DNA of 51,227 nt from Methylobacterium indicum (GTDB taxonomy: Bacteria > Pseudomonadota > Alphaproteobacteria > Rhizobiales > Beijerinckiaceae). This document shows positions 1-9,018 of this stretch, piece by piece. The stretch spans positions 1 through 51,227 of the forward strand of contig NZ_JTHF01000125.1 in the NCBI RefSeq assembly GCF_001043895.1. Direction: 5' to 3'. Numbering within the stretch: the first letter of the stretch is position 1; every line of letters starts with the position of its first letter. A program made the position numbers and the translations under genes. Under the pieces are notes generated by a model. It saw only the letters and a list, made by a program, of their open reading frames with translations. It ran no database searches and was not told the DNA's origin.

Positions 1-1
1 C

Positions 2-844
2 GCGGCATCGAGCGGGCGCCTCGGCTCGCGCCAGCTCACCGCCGATTCCGACCTCGACCTCGTGGTCCTGTACGATTTCGACCCCGATGCCCGCGAGAGC
101 GACGGCAGGCGCCCGCTCGATGCCGCGGTCTACTACAACCGCCTGACCCAGCGCCTCGTCGCGGCGCTCACCGTGCCGACCCGGCGCGGACGGCTCTACG
201 AGGTGGACCTGCGCCTGCGCCCGAGCGGGGGCCAGGGCCCGATCGCCAATCAGTGGCAGCGCTTCGCCGCCTATTGGCGCGACGAAGCGGAGCTTTGGGA
301 GCACATGGCGCTGACCCGCGCCCGCGCCATCGCGGGCGATCCCGGCCTGATGGTGGAGGCCGACGCCACCGCCGCCGCGATCCTGCGCCAGCCCCGCGAC
401 CCCGTGGTCGTCGCCCGCGAGGTGCGGACGATGCGCGCCCTCGTGGCGAAGGAAAAGGGCGACCACGGCCCCCTCGACCTCAAGCTCGCCCCGGGCGGGC
501 TCCTCGACCTCGACTTCCTAGCGCAGGGCCTGATCCTGTCGCACGCCGCGGCCCATCCCGATCTCGTCGGTCTCGACGCGCCGGAGGTGCTGGCGCGGGC
601 CGGGGATCTCGGCCTGATCGAGACCGGCCTCGCCGGCCGCCTCGTTACCGCCTACCGGCTCCTCGACGACGTCCACCACTGGCAGCGCCTGATGGTCGAG
701 GGCGAGTTCGGCCGCACCGCCCCGGCGGCGGCCCGCGCCCGCCTCGCCACGGCGTCGGGGCAGCCCGACGAGGCGGCCCTCGTCGCGCAGCTCGCCGAGA
801 CGCGGGCCGGGGTGCGGACCGCGTTCGAGGAGATCCTGGGATAG
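2..844 (+). CDS. glnE: Bifunctional glutamine synthetase adenylyltransferase/deadenylylase, C-terminal part (partial)
   Basis: GlnE adds or removes AMP on glutamine synthetase in response to the PII nitrogen signal. The window opens inside the gene, in the second nucleotidyltransferase domain. The frame begins with GRLGSRQLTADSDLDLVVLYDF, whose acidic SDLDL element is the metal-binding signature. It continues through TRRGRLYEVDLRLRPSGGQG and WEHMALTRARAIAGD, both hallmarks of the adenylyltransferase half of GlnE, and ends in the helical C-terminal PII-responsive region. The stop is TAG at 842. About 280 residues of a protein usually near 950-1000 residues are present. It converges on obgE, with a short hairpin between them. 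The family is clear; the N-terminal deadenylylase half lies outside the window. Confidence 0.93.
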   Translation, partial: AASSGRLGSRQLTADSDLDLVVLYDFDPDARESDGRRPLDAAVYYNRLTQRLVAALTVPTRRGRLYEVDLRLRPSGGQGPIANQWQRFAAYWRDEAELWEHMALTRARAIAGDPGLMVEADATAAAILRQPRDPVVVAREVRTMRALVAKEKGDHGPLDLKLAPGGLLDLDFLAQGLILSHAAAHPDLVGLDAPEVLARAGDLGLIETGLAGRLVTAYRLLDDVHHWQRLMVEGEFGRTAPAAARARLATASGQPDEAALVAQLAETRAGVRTAFEEILG

Positions 845-846
845 GC

Positions 847-866
847 GGGGCGCCCGAGGACGCCCC
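847..866. terminator. Candidate bidirectional terminator between glnE and obgE
   Basis: GGGGCG (847-852) and CGCCCC (861-866) form a six-pair GC stem with an eight-base loop in the 31-bp gap between the two convergent stops. There is no clear T run, so the call rests on position and pairing. Confidence 0.4.
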
Positions 867-875
867 TCGCGGACG

Positions 876-1961
<1,086 letters not shown>

Positions 1962-1972
1962 TTATCGGACAA

Positions 1973-2608
1973 TCAGGCGCCGACGCGGCATTCCGCCCCG
2001 TCGTGGCGCGCGAAGACGAGACCGGCGGCGTGCCAGGTCTTCAGGCTGTCCCAGGCGCGCCGGTCGAGCCGGAACCGGTCGACCGGGAAGACGCCGCCCC
2101 GGGCCGGGAAGGCCTGGAGGCCCGACCCGACCGAGGCGAAGCCGCACTTCTCCAGCACCCGCCGCGAAGCCGGGTTGACCACCCGGGCCGAGGACGAAAG
2201 CTCGTCGCCCTCGGTATAGGCGAAGAACGCGTCGATCATCGCCCGCGCGGCCTCGGTGGCCAGCCCTTGGCCCCAGTGCGGCGTGCCGAGCCAGTAGCCG
2301 AGATGCGGCGCACCGCCCTCCGGGTCGGGCTCGATGCTGACGATGCCGATGGCCTGGGCCGGGTGCCGCCGCGGCGTGATCGCCATGACCAGCGCCCGGC
2401 CGTCCGCGTTGGCCCGCCGCGACTCGAGGATGAAATTATCCACGGAGGGCGGATCGAGCGGATGCGGAATTCGCGCGGTCATCCCGGCTACGGCTTTCTC
2501 ACCGGCGAATCGGACGAGGGCTTGCGCATCGGCCTGACGGGCCCAGCGCAGCCACAGCCTCCGGGTCTCGAGCCGGAAGACATCGTCGCGGGTGAGGTCG
2601 GGAAACAT
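1973..2608 (-). CDS. GNAT N-acetyltransferase, RimJ/RimL-like
   Basis: This 211-residue protein has the layout of RimJ/RimL-type GNATs. The start MFPDLTRDDVFRLETRRLWLR fits the family's first strand. HLGYWLGTPHWGQGLATEA is the acetyl-CoA binding region, with a Q-G-L-A-T-E-A pyrophosphate-loop variant. NPASRRVLEKCGFASVG is the classic C-terminal N-x-x-S-x-x-V-L-x-K-x-G-F motif. Such enzymes acetylate protein N-termini or small molecules; the substrate cannot be read from sequence. It sits between rpmA and obgE, a position GNAT genes commonly hold in Hyphomicrobiales. Hairpins on both sides suggest partly independent transcripts. The family is firm, the function open. Confidence 0.88.
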   Translation of the reverse strand: MFPDLTRDDVFRLETRRLWLRWARQADAQALVRFAGEKAVAGMTARIPHPLDPPSVDNFILESRRANADGRALVMAITPRRHPAQAIGIVSIEPDPEGGAPHLGYWLGTPHWGQGLATEAARAMIDAFFAYTEGDELSSSARVVNPASRRVLEKCGFASVGSGLQAFPARGGVFPVDRFRLDRRAWDSLKTWHAAGLVFARHDGAECRVGA

Positions 2609-2669
2609 CGCCTGACTCCGATCCGAACCCAGAGCCTCCCGCTCGGGCGCGGTTACGAGAACGACGAAA

Positions 2670-2693
2670 GGGAAGGTGGTTCCCCACCTTCCC
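2670..2693 (-). terminator. Rho-independent-like terminator downstream of rpmA
   Basis: GGGAAGGTGG (2670-2679), a TTCC loop, and CCACCTTCCC (2684-2693) form a perfect 10-bp stem. Read on the minus strand it is followed by TTTCGT, a short T-rich tail. It lies between the rpmA stop and the GNAT start and should end the rplU-rpmA transcript. Confidence 0.7.
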
Positions 2694-2800
2694 CTCGTGA
2701 TCTCGCTCGGAGCTTGGCCGTTTCAGGGCCCAGATGAGCAGGAGTCGCCGGGTCGGTGTGGGGACACCGGCGGAGCTCCCTCGTCACTGGCTCCGTCGGG

Positions 2801-3082
2801 TTATTCTGCGGCCTCCAGGGCCGGGGCGGCGTCGTTGGCGACGACCGTTACGAACGCGCGGCCGCGTTTCGTAATGAATTGCACCTTGCCGGCGGTGAGG
2901 GCGAAGAGGGTGTGGTCGGTGCCCATGCCGACGTTGACGCCGGGATGCCACTTGGTGCCGCGCTGACGCACGATGATGTTGCCGGCAAGCACAGCCTCGC
3001 TGCCGAACTTCTTCACGCCGAGACGACGACCGGCCGAATCGCGACCGTTGCGGGACGAACCGCCTGCCTTCTTGTGAGCCAT
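2801..3082 (-). CDS. rpmA: 50S ribosomal protein L27
   Basis: L27 reaches the peptidyl-transferase centre with its flexible N-terminus. The 93-residue protein starts [20 protein letters not shown] and continues through RLGVKKFG and [21 protein letters not shown], diagnostic for bL27. It has the short uncleaved N-terminus typical of Proteobacteria, not the extended Firmicutes form. Its Shine-Dalgarno AGGAG lies in AACTCCTGAAT (3089-3099 on plus), the same 11 bases as upstream of obgE. It follows rplU after 43 bases and is closed by the hairpin at 2670-2693. Confidence 0.98.
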   Translation of the reverse strand: MAHKKAGGSSRNGRDSAGRRLGVKKFGSEAVLAGNIIVRQRGTKWHPGVNVGMGTDHTLFALTAGKVQFITKRGRAFVTVVANDAAPALEAAE

Positions 3083-3125
3083 GGGGCTAACTCCTGAATT
3101 CTGGAAAAAGGGCTCGCGGCCAGCT

Positions 3126-3443
3126 TTACGCGGCGCTGATGCCCGTGACGCGGACCACGGTGAGGTCCTGGCGATGACCGCGCTTGCGGCGCGAGTTCTG
3201 GCGGCGGCGCTTCTTGAAGGCGATGACCTTCGGGCCGCGGGCCTGCTTGACGATCTCGCCGGCGACGCTGACGCCGGAGACCAGCGGGGCGCCGACCTGG
3301 GTCGTGCCGGCGCCGTCGGTGAACAGCAGCACCTCGCCGAAGGTGACCGCGGTGCCGGCCTCGCCCTCGAGCTTCTCGATCGTGATGACGTCGTTGGCGG
3401 CGACGCGGTACTGCTTGCCGCCGGTCTTGATCACTGCGAACAT
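3126..3443 (-). CDS. rplU: 50S ribosomal protein L21
   Basis: bL21 binds 23S rRNA domain I and contacts L20. The 105-residue protein starts [20 protein letters not shown], the universal L21 opening. It ends in the RNA-binding stretch [20 protein letters not shown] and the conserved [12 protein letters not shown], so it is full length with a short tail. The frame stays open upstream past the ATG at 3443, but family alignment fixes the start there, with a GGACGAG Shine-Dalgarno-like block just before. It is the first gene of the rplU-rpmA operon; the promoter must lie in 3444-3735, which it shares divergently with the small gene at 3736. Confidence 0.97.
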   Translation of the reverse strand: MFAVIKTGGKQYRVAANDVITIEKLEGEAGTAVTFGEVLLFTDGAGTTQVGAPLVSGVSVAGEIVKQARGPKVIAFKKRRRQNSRRKRGHRQDLTVVRVTGISAA

Positions 3444-3735
3444 CGTTCTCGTCCGTGTTCCATCCGACCTCCAGCTTGGCGCCGGGATCGTCTTTTTGGC
3501 AATTGACGTTCCGTCAGCCGAAGGGCCGCCCGCGAACGCGACGGCGCACGGTCCTTCACGGTCCGCGCGCCAGATGTCTCCGTTACGGGCCCGCGACCCG
3601 TCTGTCAACGCCGCGGCGACCGGGATTCGGTCCCCCGCCTTGATTTCGCGGCGGCCTTCGCCGAAGACCGCCCGGTCGGCAGGCCGCATGTCACCCCTTC
3701 CGATATGGGCCGGTGCCGACGCGCGGGAGACCACG

Positions 3736-4122
3736 ATGGAAGAGCTTGTTGCCCGGGTGACGCAGGCCACGGGACTGGACGCGACCACGGCCCAGACGGC
3801 GATCGGCCACATCCTGGCCTTCCTGCAGAAGGAGGGCCCGGCGACGGAGGTCAACCAGCTCATCGCCGCCATGCCGGGATCCGAGGCGGCGATCGCCCAG
3901 GCCGGGGCCGGGGAGGGCGGCGGCGGCCTGATGGGCATGCTCGGCGGCATGATGGGCGGCGGCGTGATGGCGCTCGGCCAGAAGCTGATGTCGGCCGGCG
4001 TGCCGATGAACCAGATGCAGCCGCTGGGCCGCGAGCTGTTCGCCTATGGCCGCGAGAAGGCCGGCGAGGACGTGATGGGGCCGATCGTCGGCTCGATCCC
4101 GGGCCTGAGCCAGTTCGTCTGA
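3736..4122 (+). CDS. Small DUF2267-like protein
   Basis: A 128-residue protein starting [20 protein letters not shown]. The N-terminal half looks helical and resembles the small DUF2267/DUF2780-type proteins, with an [15 protein letters not shown] helix and Q-L-I-A-A-M-P-G. A glycine/methionine-rich middle (about residues 58-78, [16 protein letters not shown]) follows, then a helical C-terminus. There is no signal peptide or catalytic motif. The start is the ATG after GGGAGACCACG. It is followed at once by a clean hairpin, so it is probably monocistronic. The function is unknown; the domain label is a resemblance, not a search result. Confidence 0.75.
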   Translation: MEELVARVTQATGLDATTAQTAIGHILAFLQKEGPATEVNQLIAAMPGSEAAIAQAGAGEGGGGLMGMLGGMMGGGVMALGQKLMSAGVPMNQMQPLGRELFAYGREKAGEDVMGPIVGSIPGLSQFV

Positions 4123-4132
4123 GCGGAATGCG

Positions 4133-4154
4133 GGCGGGGCGCTGCCGCCCCGCC
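4133..4154 (+). terminator. Terminator hairpin after the DUF2267-like gene
   Basis: GGCGGGGCG (4133-4141), loop CTGC, and CGCCCCGCC (4146-4154) form a perfect 9-bp stem ten bases after the stop. A modest T-containing tail (AACCCTTTG) follows. Confidence 0.6.
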
Positions 4155-4212
4155 AACCCTTTGATCACCTTCGCAAACCTCTGTCATATTCCCGTACCGG
4201 CTTCGTGGTGTT

Positions 4213-5277
4213 GTGTCGGCACGCGGGGACGGTCGCGGCGACCGCCTCACGGGCGCCGGATCGGTCGGCGCCGCACGGGATGCCTCGACCATGGTTCCGT
4301 TCCTCACCCGCGGCCCCTCCGGCGACGGCCGCGACGCCCCGCCCGGCATTCCCTTGACCCGCCTCCTGGGTCGGGCCGCGGAAGGCGGCATCCACCTCAA
4401 GGGACTGGCTCAGCCCTCGCGCCTCTTCCCGCGCCTCAGGCACTTCGAGACCCCCGGCCTCGACCCGGTGCTCGGCCGCATCGGCTCGCTCGAGGTACGC
4501 CTCGCGACGACGCCCAAGGAGATCAAGCGGGCCCAGCGCCTGCGCTACCGCGTCTTCTACGAGGAGATGGCGGCGATCCCGACCGGCCTGGCCCTGCTCA
4601 AGCGGCGGGACGCCGACGAGTACGACGCGGTCTGCGACCACCTGCTGGTGATCGACCACGACGCCCAGGAGCAAAAGCCCTTCCGCAAGCCCAAGCCCCG
4701 GGTGGTCGGCACCTACCGGCTGCTGCGCCAGGAGCAGGCCGACCGCCATTTCGGCTTCTACACCGCGGGCGAGTACGATCTCGGCCCGGTGCTGGAGGCC
4801 AATGCGGGCAAGCGGATTCTCGAACTCGGCCGCTCCTGCGTGCTCAAGCCCTACCGCACCAAACGCACCGTCGAGCTGCTCTGGCACGGCATCTGGACCT
4901 ACGTGCTCCATCACCGCATCGACGCGATGCTCGGCTGCGCCAGCCTGGAGGGCACAGACCCCGAGCGTCTGGCGCTGCCCTTGAGCTTCCTGCACCATTT
5001 CGCCCGCGCCCCCGAGGGCTGGCGTGCCCGGGCGCTGCCCGGCCGCCACGTCGCCATGGACCGCCTCAGCCGCGAGGCGATCGACCCGAAGGCCGCCCTC
5101 CACGCCCTGCCGCCCCTGATCAAGGGCTATCTCCGGGTCGGCGCCACCTTCGGCGACGGCGCCGTGGTCGATTACCAGTTCGGCACGACGGACGTGTTCG
5201 TGGTGCTGCCCGTCGCGGCGATCGCCAAGCGGTATATCGGGCATTTCGGCGCGGAGGCGGGGCGGCACGCGGCGTGA
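4213..5277 (+). CDS. GNAT-fold N-acyltransferase, OlsB (ornithine lipid)-like
   Basis: The 354-residue protein matches the acyl-ACP-dependent GNAT branch that includes OlsB, which makes lyso-ornithine lipid from ornithine and 3-hydroxyacyl-ACP. Supporting features are AQRLRYRVFYEEMAA, an aspartate-rich YDAVCDHLLVID segment, VVGTYRLL, GKRILELGRSCVLKPYR and a long C-terminal region with an LIKGYLRVGA segment. GTG at 4213 gives the longest frame. ATG at 4291 (MVPFLTRGPSG) is in frame and is the likelier start if the extra 26 residues are not conserved. It is monocistronic. It ends in a hairpin shared with the convergent gene. Substrate assignment is inference. Confidence 0.8.
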   Translation: MSARGDGRGDRLTGAGSVGAARDASTMVPFLTRGPSGDGRDAPPGIPLTRLLGRAAEGGIHLKGLAQPSRLFPRLRHFETPGLDPVLGRIGSLEVRLATTPKEIKRAQRLRYRVFYEEMAAIPTGLALLKRRDADEYDAVCDHLLVIDHDAQEQKPFRKPKPRVVGTYRLLRQEQADRHFGFYTAGEYDLGPVLEANAGKRILELGRSCVLKPYRTKRTVELLWHGIWTYVLHHRIDAMLGCASLEGTDPERLALPLSFLHHFARAPEGWRARALPGRHVAMDRLSREAIDPKAALHALPPLIKGYLRVGATFGDGAVVDYQFGTTDVFVVLPVAAIAKRYIGHFGAEAGRHAA

Positions 5278-5299
5278 GGGACGCTCGAACGGTCCCTCA
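5275..5299. terminator. Bidirectional terminator containing both convergent stop codons
   Basis: TGAGGGAC (5275-5282) and GTCCCTCA (5292-5299) form a perfect 8-bp stem with a nine-base loop. The TGA of the plus-strand acyltransferase lies in the left arm, and the complement of the minus-strand TGA (TCA, 5297-5299) in the right arm. Confidence 0.6.
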
Positions 5300-5950
5300 G
5301 CGTACCAGGGGCCTTGCTGGACAGCCCACGACGGTCTGGCCGGCCGGCACGTCCCGCGTGACGACGGCGCCGGCCCCGACGACCGCCCCGCAGCCGATCC
5401 TTAGATTCTGCAGGATGCAGGCGCCGAGACCGATGAACGCGTCGGCCTCGCATGAAACATGGCCGGCGAGGCGAGCCCCCGGGCCGATGCACACCCCGAC
5501 ATCGAACCGGCAATCGTGGTCCACGCTCGCGGCCGTGTTGACGAGGCAAGCCTCCGCCAGGACAGCGCCGACGCCAACGATCGCGCCGGCAGCGAGGAAC
5601 GCGCCCGCGCCGATCCCGGCGCTCGGCGAGACGATGCTCGCGGGGTGAACGATGGTGCCGAGCTGCCCGCCCTGTGCCCGAACCACCTCCACCATTGATC
5701 GCCGCAGAACCTGGTCGCCGGTCCCTGGATGAATCCGGCAGTCTTCCAGGAAGCTCCGATCGTGCAGGCGGTCGAGCCCGCCGAGGACACGGTGTGATCC
5801 AAAGAACGGCGCGCCGGCAGGCAGCGTGTCCGACAAAACGCCCCGAACCGATAGCCCGGCGAGATCCGCGGCTTCCAGCACCACGCGGGCGTGCCGGCCC
5901 GATCCGCCGATCGCGACGACAAGCGGCGCAGGAGAGGCGATCATCGACAC
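5297..5950 (-). CDS. Left-handed beta-helix acyltransferase, NeuD/PglD-like
   Basis: The 217-residue protein matches sugar O-/N-acetyltransferases of the NeuD/PglD type. Its N-terminal PglD-N Rossmann-like domain contains VVAIGGSGRHARVVLEAADL. Hexapeptide repeats from about residue 95 follow: ASIVSPSAGIGAGAFLAAGA, AIVGVGAVLAEACLVNTAAS. The catalytic HDC (VDHDCRFDVGVCIGPGARL) matches the NeuD histidine. The end, GAVVTRDVPAGQTVVGCPAR, is typical. It probably acetylates an amino or sialic-acid-like sugar nucleotide for a surface polysaccharide. No other glycan genes flank it. The start is ATG at 5950; an alternative ATG lies two codons later. Confidence 0.85.
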   Translation of the reverse strand: MSMIASPAPLVVAIGGSGRHARVVLEAADLAGLSVRGVLSDTLPAGAPFFGSHRVLGGLDRLHDRSFLEDCRIHPGTGDQVLRRSMVEVVRAQGGQLGTIVHPASIVSPSAGIGAGAFLAAGAIVGVGAVLAEACLVNTAASVDHDCRFDVGVCIGPGARLAGHVSCEADAFIGLGACILQNLRIGCGAVVGAGAVVTRDVPAGQTVVGCPARPLVR

Positions 5951-5963
5951 CGGCGAGCCACGC

Positions 5964-6800
5964 CTACACCAACCCCCGCAGCCCCTCCCGATACGTCGGG
6001 TAGGCCAGTTCCACCCCCAGTTCCTCCCGGATCCGCCGATTCCGCACCCGCTTGTTCTCGCCGTAGAAGCTGCGCGCCATCGGACTGAGGCTGGCGGTGT
6101 CGAAATCGACCGCCGGCGGCAGCGGCAGCCCGGCGAGGTCCGCCGCGAAGGCCGTCACGTCCTGGGGCGGGGCGGGCTCGTCGTCGGTGACGTTGTAGAC
6201 CGCGCCCGGGCGCGGGCGGTCGAGGGAGGCGGCGAGCGTGGTCGCGATGTCGTCGACATGGATCCGATTGAACACCTGGCCCGGCTTGACGATGCGCTGC
6301 GCCTTGCCCTGGCGCAGCTTCTCGAAGGCGTTGCGGCCCGGCCCGTAGATGCCCGACAGCCGGAAGACCTGAACCGCCTTGCCGGTCCGCGCGCCGAGCG
6401 CCAGCCAGGCCTCCTCCGCCGCCACCCGGTCGCGGGTGCGCTGGTGGGTGGGGGTGGGCGGCGTCGCCTCGTCGATCCAGGCGCCGCCCTGGTCGCCGTA
6501 GACCCCGATCGTCGAGAGGTAGCCGATCCAGCGGGCAGGGCTTTTCGCGATGGCGTCCGCGAAGGCGTGGAGCGCCGGATCGTGCCCGGAATCCGGCGGG
6601 ATCGACACCAGGATCGCGTCGGCCCGCGCGAGGTCGTCGGCGATCCGCGGGTCGACGTCTTCCGGCGAGAAGACCCGCAGCGTCGCCCCGTCGACCGCAG
6701 CGGGCGCCTGGCGGGTCGCGGTGACGGAGGCGAAGCGGGCGCGCTCGCGCGCCGCGAAGTGGCCGGCCGTGTAGCCGAGCCCGAAGACGAACAGGTTCAT
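5964..6800 (-). CDS. SDR-family NAD(P)-dependent epimerase/reductase
   Basis: A 278-residue atypical short-chain dehydrogenase. MNLFVFGLGYTAGHFAARE carries the GxGxxG-like dinucleotide loop. YLSTIGVYGDQGGAWIDE provides the active-site Ser/Thr region with a G-V-Y-G motif, and VFRLSGIYGPGRN and FNRIHVDDIATTL are typical of extended-SDR epimerase-like proteins of the YeeZ type. The canonical YxxxK pair is not obvious. The start is ATG at 6800, 31 bases after the queG stop on the same strand. With queG and the fzlA-like gene upstream it likely forms one transcript. The substrate is unknown. Confidence 0.85.
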   Translation of the reverse strand: MNLFVFGLGYTAGHFAARERARFASVTATRQAPAAVDGATLRVFSPEDVDPRIADDLARADAILVSIPPDSGHDPALHAFADAIAKSPARWIGYLSTIGVYGDQGGAWIDEATPPTPTHQRTRDRVAAEEAWLALGARTGKAVQVFRLSGIYGPGRNAFEKLRQGKAQRIVKPGQVFNRIHVDDIATTLAASLDRPRPGAVYNVTDDEPAPPQDVTAFAADLAGLPLPPAVDFDTASLSPMARSFYGENKRVRNRRIREELGVELAYPTYREGLRGLV

Positions 6801-6831
6801 AGGCCGAGCCCTGCCTGAAGGATGTGCGGTC

Positions 6832-8001
6832 TTATGCAGGGCGCCGCCCTGCACCCGCCAGAGGGCTCGCCCTCTGGACGCCCGGATTTTTCGCCAGATC
6901 CCACTCGGCCAGCACGTCGCGATCGGTCTCGCCCGGCGGCGGGCCGGGGGGCAGGCGGCCGAGGCGGGCGAGCGCCCACACCGCCATGCCGCGCACCAGC
7001 GGCGCCGCATCGTCGAGGAGCCGCAGCGCCTCCACGGCGAGATCCGGGTCGCCTGAATTGCCCACCGCGATGAGGACGTTGCGCAGGAAGCGGTCGCGCC
7101 CCGTCCGCTTGATCGGCGTGCCGGCGAAACGCTGGCGGAAGCTCGCCTCGTCGAGCCGGGCCAGTTCGGCCAGGGGAGGGGCGGCGAGGTCCGTGCGGGC
7201 CGAGAGCCGCGCCTCCCGGGCGGCGGCCGCGAACTTGTTCCACGGGCAGACCGCCAGGCAATCGTCGCAGCCGAAGACCCGGTTGCCCATCGGCTCCCGG
7301 AACTCCGCCGGGATCGGTCCCTCGTGCTCGATCGTCAGGTAGGCGAGGCAGCGCCGGGCATCGAGCCGGTAGGGGGCCGGAAAGGCGTTCGTCGGGCAGG
7401 CGTCGAGGCAGCGCCGGCAGCGGCCGCAATGGTCGCTCTCGGGCGCGTCGACGGACAGCTCGGCCGTGGTGTAGATCGCTCCGAGCAGGAGCCAGTTGCC
7501 GAACTTGCGCGACACCAGCACGCTGTGCTTGCCCTGCCAGCCGAGGCCCGCGGCTTCGGCGAGCGGCTTCTCCATCACCGGCGCGGTGTCGACGAAGACC
7601 TTGACCTTGGCCCCCGCCTTGGCCGCGAAGGCGCCGCCGAGTTCCTTGAGCTTGCCCTTGATCACGTCGTGATAGTCGCGCCGGCGCGCATAGACGGCGA
7701 TCGACCCCCGCGCCGGATCGGCGAGGGCCGCCAGCGGATCGCCCTCCGGCCCGGCATTCATCCCGAGCATCACGATGCTGCGCAGGTCCGGCCACAGCCG
7801 CGCCGGGTCGGCGCGCTCGGCCGTGCGCTCCTCCATCCAGGTCATCTCGCCGTGATGGCCGGCGGCGAGCCAGGCGGAGAGCCGCCCGGGCAGGGCCGGC
7901 ACCGCGTCGGGCCGGGTGACCGCGAGCGCGTCGAAGCCGAGCGTCCGGGCGCGGGTCTCGAGGAAGTGCCGCAGCTTGTCCGGGGTCGGGGCCGCCGTCA
8001 G
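6832..8001 (-). CDS. queG: Epoxyqueuosine reductase QueG
   Basis: QueG catalyses the last step of queuosine biosynthesis, reducing epoxyqueuosine in tRNA with a cobalamin and two [4Fe-4S] clusters. The N-terminal cobalamin-binding part includes YARRRDYHDVIKGKL and VFVDTAPVMEKPLAE, the latter holding the catalytic Asp. Cluster motifs CGRCRRCLDACPTNAF and CDDCLAVCPWNKF follow, then a HEAT-like C-terminus. No ATG, GTG or TTG fits the expected N-terminus (LTAAPTPDKLRHFLETRARTLGF). The most economical start is CTG at 8001, sharing CTGA with the stop of the upstream gene. The start is therefore uncertain; 8001 gives 389 residues. Confidence 0.9.
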   Translation of the reverse strand: MTAAPTPDKLRHFLETRARTLGFDALAVTRPDAVPALPGRLSAWLAAGHHGEMTWMEERTAERADPARLWPDLRSIVMLGMNAGPEGDPLAALADPARGSIAVYARRRDYHDVIKGKLKELGGAFAAKAGAKVKVFVDTAPVMEKPLAEAAGLGWQGKHSVLVSRKFGNWLLLGAIYTTAELSVDAPESDHCGRCRRCLDACPTNAFPAPYRLDARRCLAYLTIEHEGPIPAEFREPMGNRVFGCDDCLAVCPWNKFAAAAREARLSARTDLAAPPLAELARLDEASFRQRFAGTPIKRTGRDRFLRNVLIAVGNSGDPDLAVEALRLLDDAAPLVRGMAVWALARLGRLPPGPPPGETDRDVLAEWDLAKNPGVQRASPLAGAGRRPA

Positions 8002-8690
8002 AAGTCGAGATCCGCGTAATGCTCGGCCGGCGCCATGCCAGCCACCCGGTCGGCGAGCAGGCTGCGGAAGGACGGGCGCGACTTCACCCGGGCGTACCAG
8101 TGGCGCGCCATCTCGTCCTCGTCCCACGGCACGTCGCCGAGATAGTCGACGCAGGACAGGTGCGCGGCGGCCGCGAGGTCGGCATAGGTCAGCTGGCTGC
8201 CCGCCAGCCAGTTCCGCCGCGAGATCAGGTAGCCGATGTATTTCAGGTGATAGCGCACGTTGCTGCGCGCTGCCCGGATCGCGTTCATGTCCGGCGGGCC
8301 CCCGCCGTGCTGCGAGGTCATGAAGCGCTTGTGGATCTTCTCGGTGACGAGGTAGGCGGTCACCTCCTGGTCGAACTTCTGCAGGAACCAGTCGAGGAGG
8401 CGCCGCACCTCGACGCGGGCGGCGGGCGCCTCCGGCAGGAGCCGGATGCCGCTCAGCCCGAGGCCCCGGGTCTCGTCGAGATACTCGGCGATGACGCTGC
8501 CGCCCGGCACGGCGAGGCCGCCTTCCTCCACCAGCACCGGCGTGGTGCCGGCGGGGTTGAGCATCAGGAAGTCCTCCCGGCGCTCCCAGGGGCGCTCTTC
8601 GACGAGCAGGGGCTCCATGCCCATCTCGGCCATCACCAGGCGCACGAAGCGGGAATGCGGGCAGAACGAGGAATGATGGAGCGTCGCCAT
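7998..8690 (-). CDS. fzlA: Glutathione S-transferase-like protein, probable FzlA
   Basis: A 230-residue two-domain GST-like protein: thioredoxin-fold N-terminus (MATLHHSSFCPHSRFVRLVM, then GTTPVLVEEGGLAVPGGSVI) and helical C-terminus. The sequence and the C-terminal tail AEHYADLDF resemble FzlA, the alphaproteobacterial GST-family protein that binds FtsZ and is needed for constriction. An Asp falls at position 227, where a functionally important Asp is known in Caulobacter FzlA; that comparison is from memory. A catalytic Cys/Ser is not clearly preserved, as expected for a structural GST. It is first in a run with queG and the SDR gene; its stop overlaps the queG start region. A generic GST remains the alternative. 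Confidence 0.72.
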   Translation of the reverse strand: MATLHHSSFCPHSRFVRLVMAEMGMEPLLVEERPWERREDFLMLNPAGTTPVLVEEGGLAVPGGSVIAEYLDETRGLGLSGIRLLPEAPAARVEVRRLLDWFLQKFDQEVTAYLVTEKIHKRFMTSQHGGGPPDMNAIRAARSNVRYHLKYIGYLISRRNWLAGSQLTYADLAAAAHLSCVDYLGDVPWDEDEMARHWYARVKSRPSFRSLLADRVAGMAPAEHYADLDF

Positions 8691-8889
8691 GCGGGGCCGT
8701 TTCGCGCTTCGTCTGTTGGCTGGCCTTGAAAGTCGGCTCGCGGTGGGTCGTGCGGGGGTCGCGTCTGTGTCAGGCTTGGCCCGCGCGTGATTAACGCCCG
8801 GTCACCACCATGGCTATGTCTTTCGGCATCCTTAACACGACGATGCCGGGCTGGTAACCGAGCCTCAACCGTGTCGGTGCGAGGCTGCG

Positions 8890-8957
8890 CCGGTCGGACG
8901 AGCCATCCGGTCGGACGAGCCATCCGGTCGGACGAGCCATCCGGTCGGCCGAGCCAT
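8890..8957. repeat. 17-bp tandem repeat, four copies
   Basis: The unit CCGGTCGGACGAGCCAT occurs at 8890-8906, 8907-8923, 8924-8940 and 8941-8957. The first three are identical and the fourth has one A-to-C change. It lies in the divergent promoter region. Copies are contiguous without spacers, which excludes CRISPR. It could be an operator array or a slippage repeat. Confidence 0.9.
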
Positions 8958-8990
8958 GTGGCCGGAGCGGTCCGGCCCCGCCACCACAGA

Positions 8991-9018
8991 CTTGCCATAG
9001 AGGTCTTGCCACAGAGGC
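8991..9018. repeat. Imperfect 14-bp direct repeat
   Basis: CTTGCCATAGAGGT (8991-9004) is followed directly by CTTGCCACAGAGGC (9005-9018), with two mismatches. It lies about 185 bp upstream of uppP. Confidence 0.7.

Noticed and set aside
3487..3512. GGAAC-N17-CGAT on minus upstream of rplU, resembling an EcfG promoter
   Set aside because: The -10 lacks the conserved T of CGTT, and a stress sigma driving a ribosomal-protein operon is implausible; likely chance.
8890..8957. Repeat array considered as CRISPR
   Set aside because: The copies are 17 bp and directly contiguous with no spacers, and there are no cas genes.
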